From Combretum micranthum (taxonomy: Eukaryota > Streptophyta > Magnoliopsida > Myrtales > Combretaceae), in the NCBI GenBank assembly GCA_024138025.1, contig JAMXBD010000685.1, positions 1 through 64,000 on the forward strand: DNA of 64,000 nucleotides, written 5' to 3'. A program made the position numbers and the translations under genes. The notes below the pieces were generated by a model. That model saw only the letters and a program-made list of their open reading frames with translations. It was not told the DNA's origin and ran no database searches. This document shows positions 21,876-34,648 of this stretch, in pieces (the stretch's first letter is position 1; each line of letters begins with the position of its first letter).

Positions 21876-24497
21876 TAAACAAACTCAAGATGGCTAGGTT
21901 AATATACTTAGCTAATGCCATGTTGCAAATGTGATAAGATATTAAGGAACTAATAATAATTGCAAAAGCAATCCTCAAAATATTGGTTAACGTGTGACTT
22001 CATTTTCCCACATGCAAATACCTGACATTATAAATATAGTTCTAATACTATTGCGGAGATCTAAGGTTTATTTTATTATTTATTTTTTTAGATTTAATTA
22101 AGTTAGATTACTTTTTTATTTATTTCTTTAATCCATTATATTGAAGATATGTTAGATTTTTTTAACCATCAATATAATTAGATTTATTAGTATCTTTTTA
22201 TTTTTTTTTAGGTAGGTAAATAATAATCATCCTATTAAGTTTAAATGTAAGGCTCATATTTTTTTCATAAATAGTCTTTTTTTTTGTTTGGTTTTGAACA
22301 AATGATTGATAAATTAAATTAAGAAATTTATTTTTCAAATATGTGATTTTTTCTTTTCATTAGTAGTATAAATCCATCAAAAATTTTCACAGGTGGCATC
22401 TATCCGTATATTTTATCTTTTGCATGTCGTTCAACGATTTAATCTCTTATCCAATATTACAGTTGTCTTTGAAAATTGAAAGATAATTATTATTCAATAA
22501 TTTCTTATTGTTGGCGACAAAGAATATAACCCTAATAGCGAATGTGGTAGCCAATGCATAAGGGTAAGGAGCATAAATCAGTAATTACCCCTGGGAAAAG
22601 TCTAAATACTGAAAAATCACAACTAAAGTAATGGAAATGAGAGTTTTCTTTTAATCTTTTATGTCAAGTGAATATTTTAGCATACTTATTATAATTATTA
22701 CTTGATTTAGTTTTCTTCTTTAATTTTTCACAATTTTTGTATCCAATTCATTCTAAATTACTTCGCTTTCATGTCCTCCATCAAGGCTTTGATGATACTC
22801 AATGCATATGGACAATCTGTACGAAATATGTCTGAAGTTTTGGCTTATTTTTAAATTAGCCCATATTAAATTTGATTTAAGGTTTTTTTATTTAATAGTA
22901 TGTTAAATTATAACTGTTATATTTAATTTTTATGAAAGTATATAAACTGGTCCTCTCTTGCTTATGAAGTTAAGTAGTTAAAAGGAAAAGTAAAAATGTA
23001 TTCTGGCTTACATCAAGCTATCTGCCACAATAAGAGGGTTAAGTAAGAGAAATAAGTTTTATCATAGATTGAGAACAAAAAAGCTTTCCATCATGTTGAA
23101 TTCCACTCAAGGTATGCAATTTATTTATATCTAAGTTATTGTTATTATACTAAATTAGGGTTTATAATAATAATCTTTAGATTAATATTATGATACACCC
23201 ACTATAAATTAGGGTTTATAATGATAATTAAAATTATGGATTATAATATTTACGAATGATTATGACTAATTAGAATGAAAATTATGATGTGGGTATTTAT
23301 GCTTGTGAAGTTTATGATGTGATTTGATTATGGATTTTAATGTTTATATTGTCTATGATTATTTTGATCCATTAGAATGTGAATTAAGTTTATGTTTTAG
23401 GGTTTAAATAATAATAATAAAGGAAGAAGGTTTTGGTTGTGATTTTGATCAAACTAAAAGAAGTCACCACGATCGTGAGAGGTAATGTCACCATCATGAA
23501 ACTGAAGCACAAGTTCGAACCCTGGGCACTCATTTCAATCCATTAAATTTAAGTCGTCCACTTGATGGGACTTAGTCAAAATTAAAGTTCTGACCCACAT
23601 GTGAGGAGAGGTGTTACATAATAAATGTAATAACTCATATCACATCTATAAGCTTAAACTTTTATATTATATGATTATGGTGCTAATTTTAACGCGGGAA
23701 GAGGGGGGATCATTAGGTATAATAACAAATCAAGAAAGTTAATGGACATCACATGCATGTTTTATGTTTTTATTTCATAATATTATGTTTTTTTTAATAA
23801 TATTATAAATATCATGCTTTATTTGTAACAAATTTTACAAACTATAATGTTAAATATTATTACGCATAAAATATTATAATATTTAATATTTTAATTATCT
23901 GACATTAAGTTAATATTAATTTGTTAGTCACCAAAGTGACCAAATTAATTAAATGTCTATAGTCATATACTTCAAAATAATATCTTCCAGTGCCTATTAT
24001 ATAAAGTTTATTAATTGATAGAAATTAAGGATTTATCTAAAGATAAATCAATATTTTATGATTAATAAATATAAAGGAAGGAAAACTAGCATTCGCTTTC
24101 TAGTATATGATGTGTCCAAAGATGCTATATATATAAAGATGGTGTATGTTTAATTACTCTGTTAAGTTTTATTGGTATTCAATTATAATGATGATGATAT
24201 ATGTTGTTATGTTTACCTAAAGGAAACTAATTATATATTTTATGTACTTCTTGTCTGAATCTGTTAATTAGTAAGCATTTGTATATTTGCAACAATTAAT
24301 CTTCATTGTCAAGCTTTTGCTATTACTTTATCCACTGCCTTGAATTTCTCTAAGTGGAAGGAAAAGTTACTTTCCACTTAGGTGCTTTTGATCTTGACTT
24401 GGCCTTATTAGAGGAAAAGCTTGCCGACCTTACTGAAAATAGTACAGAGGCTTAAAAGACATACCAAAAGGCATGGTTAAGGTCTGATAGATTAAGT
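21876..24497. other. Intergenic or intronic AT-rich DNA upstream of DUF247
   Basis: No coding region recognised. It could be the 5' intron and promoter of the DUF247 gene. The stretch near 23500-23660 contains a tRNA B-box-like GTTCGAACCC and a repeat-like tail, insufficient to call a SINE. Confidence 0.4.
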
Positions 24498-25140
24498 ATA
24501 GAGGTAGGCAAACGAGCCTAGCGGATCAAGCCAAACTGGCTAGCGGGCTAAATGGGCTAGGCCATTTTGGGTCGCTTTAGCCTGCAGGCTAAATGGACCT
24601 GCCCAAGGGCCAAAATGAATTTAATTTTTTTATTTTAGTTTATGTGAAAATTAGAATATTTTTACAAGTTATATATGCATATATTAACAATTAATTTTTG
24701 TGCTAATTTGATTACTTATATGTTAAAATAAGTTTTTAGAATGATTTATAAGATATCGTATTACATTTAGATCAATAAATATATATTTAGAAAAAATGTT
24801 ATAATACTTGTATTGTGTGTATCAATCTATCTTCTTCCATGCATACCATAAACAATCACTAACATATTATTATATTATTACTAATCTTAAGTATACATGT
24901 CTTAAGAACAATGTTATATTAATAGATAATTTCCATATAGTTTTTTATTATTTTTTTTTATAAAAGTAAGCTAGCGAGCTAACCCATTTAAATTATGGGT
25001 CGGTTTACTTTAGCCCGCGAGTTAAATAGATTGAATAAAATTAGCCCACTTTTAAACACAAAAAAAGTTGGTCCTTACAATTTTTTAAAATGGTTTAAAT
25101 GGGTCAATTCATGGACCAAAGCCCATTTACCGGAACTAAT
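24498..25140. mobile_element. hAT-like non-autonomous element (MITE), approximate ends
   Basis: Both ends carry subterminal motifs of the type GCGGGCTAAATGGGC / TTAGCCCGCGAG / AAGCCCATTTACC, pointing inward, around an AT-rich core. The left end TAGAGGTAGGCAAACGAGC resembles the TIR of the 10310-15664 hAT. No convincing 8-bp TSD was found, so the ends are approximate and the copy is old. Confidence 0.6.
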
Positions 25141-27560
25141 GAATGTATGCTAGTGTCTATCTACTATACATATATATAATTATATTCATCATAATAATTA
25201 TCGATATTTTAGAGTTTATTTGCAACTTGTCCAAAACTTTTCACGTAGATTAAACTTTTATACATATATGAAAAAACTTTGGGGGGAAAAAGGAAAAACA
25301 TCCGTGAAGAAACAATACAATATTTCCCCGTTATCAAAATTTAAGTATCTACACTTTCTTAGCCAGAAGAAATATAGTAAACGAGTTAAAAATCTTTGAT
25401 TTTTACTTTTTAATTAAAAATAACGTCCCAGCATAATCTTTAAAGAAAAAAATTATACTAAATAGCAAATTGCGAGAAATTTCAAGAACAGAATAATAAA
25501 CCCAAAACAAGGAAAATTATTAGAATGATGGAAAAATGAAATATAGACTTACATTGTTGTTGCCCCATTCTTCTAGTATGCACCAAACCTTTTGATAGTG
25601 TTTTATATAGATATTTCCAATAACTTATGAATGAGATCAAGAGTTTTGGACGTTGTATTGGAGCTTGGAGGAGGAAGCGATAGATTGTGTGGATGGACGC
25701 AAGACGAACAATAGTGAAATATATAGGCAAGGTTCATATGTGTACCTAAGATTCAATTTCAGAAGAGACTGGCAAGTTGGAGAACATGTAGGACAGGGTC
25801 GTCGTTGTCTTATGCGGACAATAATTGCGTTGAGCAACAGCACAGATAATTGAAAAAAAAAAAAAAAAAGGACAAGAAGGAAGGTAAAAAACAAGTTGGA
25901 TCCAGATTTTTGAAGAAAATGCATTTTATCTTTTAGATAATTGTATGTACGTAAGTAAGTAACTATGATGTATAAAGTAAGAATTTATATGAGTTTTAGG
26001 AAACTAAATCAATAAAATTAATTAAATTGGAAAAAAAAAAAAAGACATAGAAAACTAATAGAAATGGAAAACCAAATAGAAACATAAACCCAGCTAAAAC
26101 AGAAAGAACAATATATATCTCTAAGATTGCTCAAGATTCACACCCTTTTCTTTTTTCTTTTTTCTTTTGGGCTGAAAGATTCACACCCTTGAATCTGTAT
26201 TATAGATATAAGAATCTTCCACTAGATTTTGTCCATCTACCTTGTTAATCTTTCAAGCATAACATATGTTGTTTTTGTTAGCATGGTGAGAACTAATAAA
26301 GTCTCCATCACTTATCGCTGCACAAAATTTGTTTTTCCTTAGCCAAGTTAATCTTTCAAGCATATCAGATATTGTTTTTAAATATAAATTTTTTGTTTTT
26401 ACTTACTCCAACCAATTATGAAAATTGCACTTTTCATCTCTTATTTTTTTGTTAAAAATCAAGCTGCACCAAGATCATATTCAGATAATAACTTATACTT
26501 TTAATATTATTATATTATAAAATTAATTTTTTTATTAAAAAAATTTTAAAACTTAGTACATCAACCCATTTAATCCCGAACTCACCTGAGCTTGATGGAC
26601 CAAAAGTTACAGCGCACATCATAATGCGTGCTAAAACCGACTGACATTGTCTGCAATTGTCACCGGTTTAAAAAAAATACAAAAACAAAACAAACGAATT
26701 GTACACTGACATTGCTTGCAATTGCTGGAAAAAAAACATAGAAGTAAAAAAAAAAAAAACAACTAATGCACTAATAGATATTAATGAATAGCCAAAAAAA
26801 AAATTGAAACTAAATATAACTTCATAGTTATCACTGGTTTGGAAAACAAATCAGGGTTCATGGGTATGCATGATTATGCGCATGATTAAGTAGAGAGTTA
26901 AAATTAAATATAACTTTCAGATGTGACTGTATCAATTACTGGTTGATTGTAAATTATTACTATTATCATTATTTTGTAATGATTCTTTCCAATACATCTC
27001 CGAAGCTATTCCGACGCCTCTATGCTACAAAGCACCCAATGCCTGGCTTGTATATTAGAGATTTAGAGTAAGAATAACATTTTCTAGTATTTAGTTATAT
27101 AATTTTTTATAATATTAAATTAGATAAAATCATTTTAAAATATTTTATTTATAAAATATATCTAGAACTAAATAAAATTCATTTTATGAGACTGAATAAA
27201 ATTTAAAATTTTTGTCCCTAATATTTCATGGTACAAAAATATTGAAATTGGATAAAAATAAAATCTCTTAATAAAAATTATGTCAAGTGCTATCCTGTAT
27301 CATGCGTATCAAACGTAGTATAAGAAAATTGAATTTCTTGCACTGTGCTATCCAGTTCTCCTTGTTTTGTCCAATTTTACAATCAAATGCTACCTTAAAT
27401 ACCAAGAAGGAATCCATGGAAAGTTTCCTCAAACGCAGTATTGTAACACCAAAAATCTAAACATACCAAGTAAAAAATGTAATAAATGATACGATTGATT
27501 TTAGCTTAACAATAATAATTTTCAAAAAAATTATAATTTCAAAGGTGTTGTGACTTATTA
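25141..27560. other. Intergenic DNA with a possible - strand promoter
   Basis: No supported gene. On the - strand a good TATA-like CTATATAAAA (25610-25601) lies about 33 bp upstream of an ATG (25568) that runs a few codons to a donor-like GTAAGTC. This could be a first exon for DUF247 about 3.7 kb away, but the reading phases do not match. A purine stretch and poly(A) follow at 25854-25870. Two diverged copies of TTAATCTTTCAAGCATA lie at about 26245 and 26347. Confidence 0.3.
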
Positions 27561-27977
27561 GAGCATCTTTATCTTTAGATGCTTGATGGAAATTTTAAGG
27601 AAAATATGCAATTTAGTAGTTGTTTGTATAATAAAGTGAGTTGCTTGTTGGGTTGCTTAACAACCAAAGTTGCTTGGGGAAACAACCCTCTCACTCCTCC
27701 TATCATTGGTCATTTCATACTTATTATTTAATTTTTATAAAAAGAAACACTCACAATCCTCTTTTCGTTTGTCCTTTCATTCTTGTTTAATCTTTATAAA
27801 TACATTATAAACATTTTAAGGTAATAAGATAAAAATGATCTACAAAAATTGAAAAAAAAATAAATAAGTGGCTCTTAAAGTAACCATCGATAAAGTAGAT
27901 GGTTACTTGAATGGGAGATGTGCTTCAAATGTTGATGTGATACTTTAAGTAATTCTTTATCTAGGGATAAGATGCTC
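27561..27977. mobile_element. MITE with GAGCATCTT termini (PIF/Harbinger-like)
   Basis: The left end GAGCATCTTTATC and right end GGATAAGATGCTC form an imperfect terminal inverted repeat around 417 bp of non-coding DNA. GAGCATCT-type ends are common in plant PIF/Harbinger MITEs. The left flank is TTA, but the right flank (ATT) does not match, so the TSD is unsupported. Confidence 0.55.
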
Positions 27978-28455
27978 ATTGAGTGGTGATGGGCACGTAT
28001 CACCTAAAAAATGACAAATAAGTGTGAAAAAAATTAATGGCAAAAAAAAAAGGGAAAAAGATTGCTTTTTGCAATGGTAGGGCCAATGGCTATCAAAAAT
28101 AGCACAAGGATTTTTCTTTACCACTTTTTTAACATTTTCTAGAATTTTTATTACATTATTCAATAAAATATATTAAATAACATTTTTACATTGTTAAGGG
28201 ACGTTACAAACCTAACACATTTCTACTTACTGTTAATGACATATAAATTAAAGATAAAATATAAGTGTGCAAAGTAACCAAGTGTTATGCCAAGTAGTAA
28301 GGGAAAAAAAGGTATAAGAATTTGTTGGATACAAGTGAGATTAAGAAATCATGAGTGGGAAAATTATAGATTATGTAAAGGGTTTATATGAAGAAAGACT
28401 CTTAAGTTAATACATTGGGGCTTTAGATTATGTATATTGTTAAGCCTATGTTATG
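27978..28455. other. Intergenic, nothing recognised
   Basis: AT-rich; only short spurious ORFs. Confidence 0.4.
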
Positions 28456-28745
28456 CAGTAGGTTAAATTAGGGTTCTATCACAGAATTATACAAATACCT
28501 AGATAATTGGTACCTAAATTCGAAAATAACAACTAAATTCGAGAATTTGAGAAAAGAAGAGCAAGACGATTCAATTGTATATTTTTGATATAATAACTAC
28601 TCCTCCATTTGCCTTAGCGTATACAACGTAAGCAAACTCAAATCTACAAAAAATTGAAACATAAAAAAACTGCCAAAAATAGAAAAGGCTTAAAAATTTA
28701 AGACAAAAAGTACATAAAAAGACAAAGCCAACACCACAAATACCA
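28456..28745 (-). repeat. 3' LTR of the gag-only element (approximate)
   Basis: Aligns by eye with 30053-30376. Compared with the right copy it lacks about 45 bp (the GGCCTATTGACTCACATACG region). Confidence 0.55.
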
Positions 28746-28839
28746 AAGTCAATCATAAATCAACATGCCTTGCCTAGAATAGTACAAGTGGACTGAAAAA
28801 TGTTGTTCTTGAGCCACTCTTCCTTAACTATCTTGGAAG

Positions 28840-30000
28840 TCATACATGACCTCCTAACCACCAATTTCCACTACCATCTCTCATCACAAATTCCCCCTTA
28901 GCATACTCGATTTCAGAGATAGGACCTCCATCATTCACAACTTTATCGTCCTCATTTTCAACAAAAAAGTGTCTTCTTTTTAGCTTTCCTACATTCAGAC
29001 TGTCGGTAGCCAGCTTCACCACATTTGAAGCACTTCACCCCACTACTGTTAGGGTTGCTAGTGTTAGCCTCATTATAACACCCAATAGTGTTGTTACCAG
29101 TAGCTTTGCCCCTAATAAGATTTACCCTATTCCTACTACTACCACTATATGCACCACTCTCAGACTACTTCTGCTGTTTCTCAACAATCAATGCCATCTG
29201 TTGCACTGCTAATTCACTAACAGAAATTGAATAGATTGTCCATAATTTAAATCTGCATTTGCAACCCCCTAATATATCTTGCAACCAATCGATCATCTGT
29301 TTCATGAATTTCATTCCTAGTTATCAATCAGTAAAATTCAAAGGTATAATCATCTACTGACCTACTACCCTATCTTAAATTCTGTAGCCTCTAATACATG
29401 ATGCGCTGAAAGTTATAAGGCAAACATATTGCACGCGGGTGCTTCATTTTCTCCCATGAGGTGATTTTCAACTTTCTTAGACTATTCCTTGTCAACTTCG
29501 ATTGCTACCACCACGTTGTGGCCCTACTACACATACTACTTACCATTGGTTGCACTCTTTTATCTTTAGGGATCCCCTTAAACTCCGACATCTTTTCTGT
29601 CGTAGATAACCAACCTAAAAATTCCTTTAGTTAGAGGTTGTCGTGGAATTTCAGTATCTTTGTCCTCATACCCAGCTCCCAATGCCTTTGGTCTTCCACT
29701 ACACAAGGTCTACCATGCCTATGTGGTAATTCATCATACTGCTTGTACTACTCAATAGAAGAGGAGCCATCCTCCACCTCATCCACATCTAGCATCGGAT
29801 TAAGGTTTCATCCCTATTTAAGGTTTTCATTCCTTTGGTTCCTCATTAACACACCCATCCTCTTTGTCAACCAATCTATTACCACTTCTAATTGATGTTC
29901 TAGCATTGCATCTAGCTGCTCATTGATCATCTGTCTGAATCTCTAATCAGTTCATCACGATCATTGATATCATCCACTGCATGATGCCAATTAGCCTGCT
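28840..30000 (-). pseudogene. Decayed Ty3/gypsy gag
   Basis: Reading the - strand in shifting frames gives FLGWLSTTEKMSEFKGIPKD, ATTWWQQSKLTRNSLRKLK, SRSVDDYTFEFY.LITRNEI and DDRLVARYIGGLQ. These are the core motifs of plant gypsy gag capsid. A zinc-knuckle remnant CFKCGEAGYRQSEC follows at about 29030-28985, with Tyr in place of the zinc-binding His. After it only the LTR follows. Multiple stops; no function expected. Confidence 0.75.
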
Positions 30001-30033
30001 TGCAAGGTACCATGACAATCCAAGAGCGAACAC

Positions 30034-30045
30034 GACTCTGTACCA
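30034..30045 (-). other. PBS-like site (tRNA-Met type, diverged)
   Basis: The reverse complement TGGTACAGAGTC resembles TGGTATCAGAGC with an internal deletion. It lies a few bases inside the right repeat. Confidence 0.5.
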
Positions 30046-30052
30046 ATTAACA

Positions 30053-30376
30053 CAGTGGGTTTAATCAAGGTTCTATCTGGCCTATTGACTCACATACGAA
30101 TACTGGAAAAGTGAACTTCAACTATATATTGATTTTGCGAATACCTAGATACTTAGCATCCAAATTCGAAAATAACAACTAAATTCAAGAATTTGGGAAA
30201 AGAAGAGCAAGGCAACTCAATTCTATATTTTGTAATATGATAATTGCTCCTTCGTTTTCCCTAAGGCATATAATATAAGCATACTCAAAGTTGCAAAAAA
30301 TATAAACATAAAAAATGCCAAATAGAAAAATCCTAAAACTTTAGGATAACATACATGAAAAGAAAAAACTAAAGCA
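30053..30376 (-). repeat. 5' LTR of the gag-only element (alignable part)
   Basis: Matches 28456-28745 in order and orientation. The true outer end may extend further right. Confidence 0.55.
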
Positions 30377-30844
30377 TAGATAGCATTAAAAACATATGTG
30401 TATATAAAGAGTTATATTGAAACTAATACTTGCCAGAAATATAAAAATTGGCCTTTGAGAGCCTAAACGAAGGAATTTACCCAAAAAGCTGTATAGCTCA
30501 GTACTAAAGGTGCTAACTTCTTCCTATTGGCTCGTTTCCTTCAAAATAGGGTCATAAGATCACATAACCGACACTAACTAAATTGTAACCCATTTTGCCA
30601 AGTAATTATTCATCATTGCTTCTACCTCATCACTATGAGTGTGCTTTTTTATAAGGCCATTTGTAAAATTTTTCCTTGTTGAAAGCTTCTTCTCTTGTGA
30701 TTCATGTGAAGCTTATGATTTAAAGGGAGCAAGTAGGCAATAAACCCCTCACAAAAATGGGCTTAGTATAGTTAATTTAATAAGCTACTTGATGTGACAG
30801 GTTTCCAAACAAGGGAATACGTATTAAGTTAACAGAATTAATGT
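30377..30844. other. Flanking DNA, possibly the rest of the 5' LTR
   Basis: No gene seen. It ends at the TSD of the solo LTR. Confidence 0.35.
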
Positions 30845-31455
30845 AGTATTGTCACGCCCCAATGGGTACCCTAAACGTGACAGTCCGCCACACTTAATAC
30901 TAAAGCTTAAGTATGACAACCTTAGCCATTCCCAAAAGCTTTTATATTAAGTGTAAGGCATACTTTCACAACTTTAGAGGACCATATAAGGAATTATGAA
31001 GCTTAAGGAGATATAAAAACATATTAAGAAAAGAGGATTCATAATAATTATTCATTCATGGTAAAGACTTTACAAACTTAGGGACAACACCCTAAATTGC
31101 TAATCTATTATATAAATATATGCATGCTAATACTAGGCTAAATTTTACCCAAATTTCTAATGTTCAAGAGAGATTACCTGCCCGCATGGTCCACGTGGCC
31201 TTAACCATAAGTACGGGAACTGCAAAAGATATCTATTGGGGTATAAGCTAATAGGCTTAATGAGAACTATTTCCATAAATAACTTCTTGTAACAAGATTC
31301 AAACAAGTTAATTTAATCAAGCAAATGTAATGCACAAGCACGTGGGCAAACAAGCATATAGCTTTCCGGGAACTATATGTTGAATGGATTTACACCCTCC
31401 ATTCGGGGTTTGGTGATACTTATCCTCAAAACAAGTAGTTTTAATAACAGAAAAT

Positions 31456-31541
31456 TTTAAGCTTGCGAGCACTCATCGCCAAGCATTCATTAAAAGTTTT
31501 AAACTTGCAAGCACTCATCGCCAAGTACTCCGAATCTACTT
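31456..31541 (-). repeat. Two-copy 42-bp tandem repeat in the solo LTR
   Basis: TTTTAAGCTTGCGAGCACTC...CGCCAAGCATTCATTAAAAG is followed at once by TTTTAAACTTGCAAGCACTC...CGCCAAGTACTCC. Further CGCCAAGCA motifs continue to about 31620. Confidence 0.7.
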
Positions 31542-33875
31542 GATTTGACCTTGCTTTCGGATCAACTGCCAAGCATTCCATTAAGCCGCCAAGCAATCGC
31601 TTTCAGATCTCCCACCAAGTGTTGCTTTCGACATGAGCTTACGATCTTTCTCACCCAAGGATAATAACCCAACCATGCAATGTGACTCACTTCGTGGTAT
31701 GCATGAGTTCATTGATTTATAAAGTCATAACATAATTATTTCAACTTTATGGCGATCAAGGAATTTCACACAAATCAATATATTAAACTAAAACAATCAC
31801 TTAGAACAATTCGGGCTTCGATATTCTTAGAATTCTTTCAAGGAATTATTTTACATGCATATCGGTTTATCTTTTCCTAACTCTAGTGCAACTAGTTTAC
31901 AAGCACAACAAGTATAGCATTTAATGGAAATAAACTCACGATGCCATTGTCGTCTATTCCTCTAAGCGGATGAGTCGTTCACACACTCCACTTAATCGTA
32001 ATAGTTCTTGGGGTAAAGGAATCCTTCCTCGGGGTTACCTAACCAAAGAAAATACCCACAATGAGTTTTTCTTGATGATTTTCTTGAATTTTGACAAAAC
32101 AATGTCAAAGAACGTTAAAGTTCGTATAGAAGAATGTTCCAACTTAAAATAGCCATAACTTGGTCATTTTAACTCGGAATCGCGTATATAATATACCGAT
32201 TTCTACCTATTCTCGAAAAGATCTACCCATTTCCAAAATTATTTCTATCAAAAAAGCCATATAGGCCCGAAACAGTGGTGACAAAATTCACCACGGATTT
32301 TCAAGTAAAAACAACTTTGGTTCAAGAAATCAAAATTTGTTTGATAAATACTTAGTTATCTATATAGTTGAAAAATTCTCTTTTTATAACTATATAACTC
32401 ATATTTAAGCATGCTCAAGTGTCTTGTTGTCCAAATTATTTTTCTTAGGTAAAACAATGTTGGGTTGAAGCTTTTCGGAAATTATTTTTGTAAATTTCTT
32501 TGAAATGAATACCTTGTTTTCTTCATTTTCTAAAAACGTTTTATGTTGGTTTCATTTTTCTTTTCTAAGTATCTTTTGAAAATAAAATCTTCTACTTTCT
32601 AAGCTACATTAATACTATATTTGAAGTTTTCTAGGAAATATGCTTTTCTTCATTTTTCTTGTGCAAATTCTTTTGTTTACTTGTTTTGCAAAAATCCTTA
32701 CTTGATATTCTCATTCTTTTCTTATGTCTCATATTTTTCAAAAATAATCATCCATGCATGAAAATTTGTTTTCTTCATAAAAACAATGTGGAACAATTAA
32801 GGACTTTTTGTAGAAAAACTAATTTCTATAATTCTATTAATTTCCTCTTGTAACTTGAAAAGAAATAACTTTATTATTTTCAAACCATAAATTTTCTTTG
32901 CCTATTTGTTTGCAAGGTCTTTACTTAAAAATTTCCTTAGTCATCCATCTTATTTTCTTTCTTTATGAAAAGAACCATTTTTGTCAACAAAATATTTTCT
33001 TTTGAAAAACAAGGTGGGATAATAAAGATCTAAGTGGCTTCTTAAAGTAAAAGTAGTTTATAAAATTATAGTGAGTTCTTTCTTTTTTGTAAAAGGAATG
33101 AGTTTATTTATGTTGCTTTATAGATTTTATACTTTGCATAAACTTATTTCTAGGTGACAAAATTCTTCTTTTTGTTTAAATAAAATTATGGACAACAATC
33201 TAAATGAACATGATTATGAGAATAATAATAACCAAAATAACATAAAGCATAATAATAAAGTCAAGTATTGGAGTCTTAGCTTTTTCAAGGCTCCCGAGAC
33301 TAAGAAGTAAACTAGTCCCATAATAAAATGAAATGAAAGAAGGAAAAGCTTGTTTTGACTTGATGAGGACAAGTCTAAGACTAGAGACTAATCTTAAAAA
33401 CAACTTGAAATAAATAAATTGCATTGAAGTAAATAAATTGCATGAAAGGTAAATAAATTGCAAGATCATGAGCTTATATGCTCTAAATAATATATGTAGC
33501 TATGTAGATATAGTAGATAGTTATGAACATAAAAGAGACATAAATGAACATAAGAAAACATAAATGAATATGAACATAAAGAAATTATGATTATGAACAA
33601 AAACAAAGTATGAACCTATTGTTGCTTTCTTAACCTTCATGGTTTTAGAAAACACACACTAAGCTCATACTAAGTAGATGAATATGGAGACTTCTTGAGG
33701 AACTTTTACCTAAAGAATATGAGCTTAAAGAGGACTTCTTGAAGAAATTCTTGAGAGAGTAATTTTAGTGTAGAAGTGGTGTGAAAGAAGTGAAAGTGGA
33801 GGGGGTATTTATAGGATTTTGAGGAGTGATTTTTGTGTGATTAAAATAAAGTGAAATTAAAACAAATTGATGGGC

Positions 33876-33887
33876 GTGTGTGTGTGT

Positions 33888-33918
<31 letters not shown>

Positions 33919-33919
33919 G
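33876..33919. repeat. (GT)n followed by G18
   Basis: A GT dinucleotide run passes directly into 18 G. It occupies the same place in this LTR as the T20G39 tract of 5368-8861, just before a GCCG(G/A)CCAT motif. Confidence 0.9.
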
Positions 33920-34648
33920 TTTAGCGCCGACCATGAGTGTAGTGAGGGAGTGTGATTTATTTTTTTGACTTTTTGTTAAATAAAAGATGTAATATGTAAG
34001 GTAGATGTGATATAAAGTTATGGAAAGGTAAAAAGTTAAGTTTATAGGTTATATAGAGTGTAAGAATAAGTGTAAGAAAAAGTAGAGATAAAAGAATAGT
34101 GTAGAATAGTAATGAATAGTGTAATGTAAAGTAGATATGACAATTAAAGTACCGTAGTAAGAAAATACGCGTATAATAGCTTATCTGTTATTTTTACTTA
34201 CCGAAAAATTTCGAAACTGATATTTTTGGAAAACTTATATTTTTACGAGTCTAACGGTGTATTCGGAATATTTTTACTATTCCGAGCTTTCGGACACATT
34301 TTTCGAGAACTGTGTTCGATTGGGTTCGAAGGACTCCCGAATTTCGCGAAACTGAAACTTTTATAAAACCTTTGGTTATTACGAACTATTCTAGCTAATT
34401 ATCCCAACTTCGTTTCTCAAGGTCAAAGAAAACGGCAATGCCGGATTTAGATGGATACGGTAAACTAGGGTTTTGTTGACTTTTAGGGTTCTGTTTGACT
34501 TCCGGTTTAGGGTTTTATGCTAAACCGATTCTGAAAATTTAGGGGTTTACAAGTATGCTTCAATGCAATTATATAATATTAAGGGAAGATTGCAAGCATC
34601 ATAAGAAATGTTTTTATTAGGGTAAATTATAAATGGATCCCCTTATAT

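Larger units (their letters stand above)
28456..30376 (-). mobile_element. Small gag-only LTR retroelement (TR-GAG-like or internally deleted gypsy)
   Basis: Diverged direct repeats (about 28456-28745 and 30053-30376) share AAATTCGAAAATAACAACTA and a GAAAAGAAGAGCAAG block. They flank about 1.3 kb that encodes only a decayed gypsy gag on the - strand. A PBS-like TGGTACAGAGTC lies next to the right repeat (30045-30034), fixing the right repeat as the 5' LTR. No protease, RT or integrase is present. Known families of terminal-repeat elements with only gag have this layout; a simple internal deletion of a gypsy element is the alternative. Confidence 0.65.
30850..34551 (-). mobile_element. Solo LTR (3.7 kb), TSD AGTAT
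   Basis: The + strand starts TGTCACGCCCCAATGGG at 30850 and ends AGGGGTTTACA at 34551, so the LTR lies on the - strand. AGTAT occurs at 30845-30849 and 34552-34556, a perfect 5-bp duplication. No second LTR or internal region adjoins. This is the product of recombination between the two LTRs of a full element. It belongs to the same group as 5368-8861 (shared ends and the block near 34140-34330) and carries a (GT)n-G18 tract. Confidence 0.93.

Noticed and set aside
23490..23660. Possible SINE (B-box-like GTTCGAACCC, repeat-like tail)
   Set aside because: No A box at proper spacing and no flanking duplication found.
24498..25140. 8-bp TSD for the hAT-like MITE
   Set aside because: The candidate flanks ATTAAGTA and ATGAATGT agree at only half the positions.
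25482..25924. - strand ORFs as a separate gene, or as the first exon of DUF247
   Set aside because: A TATA-like box and a donor are present, but the exon phase does not fit the DUF247 frame and the ORF has no recognisable domain.
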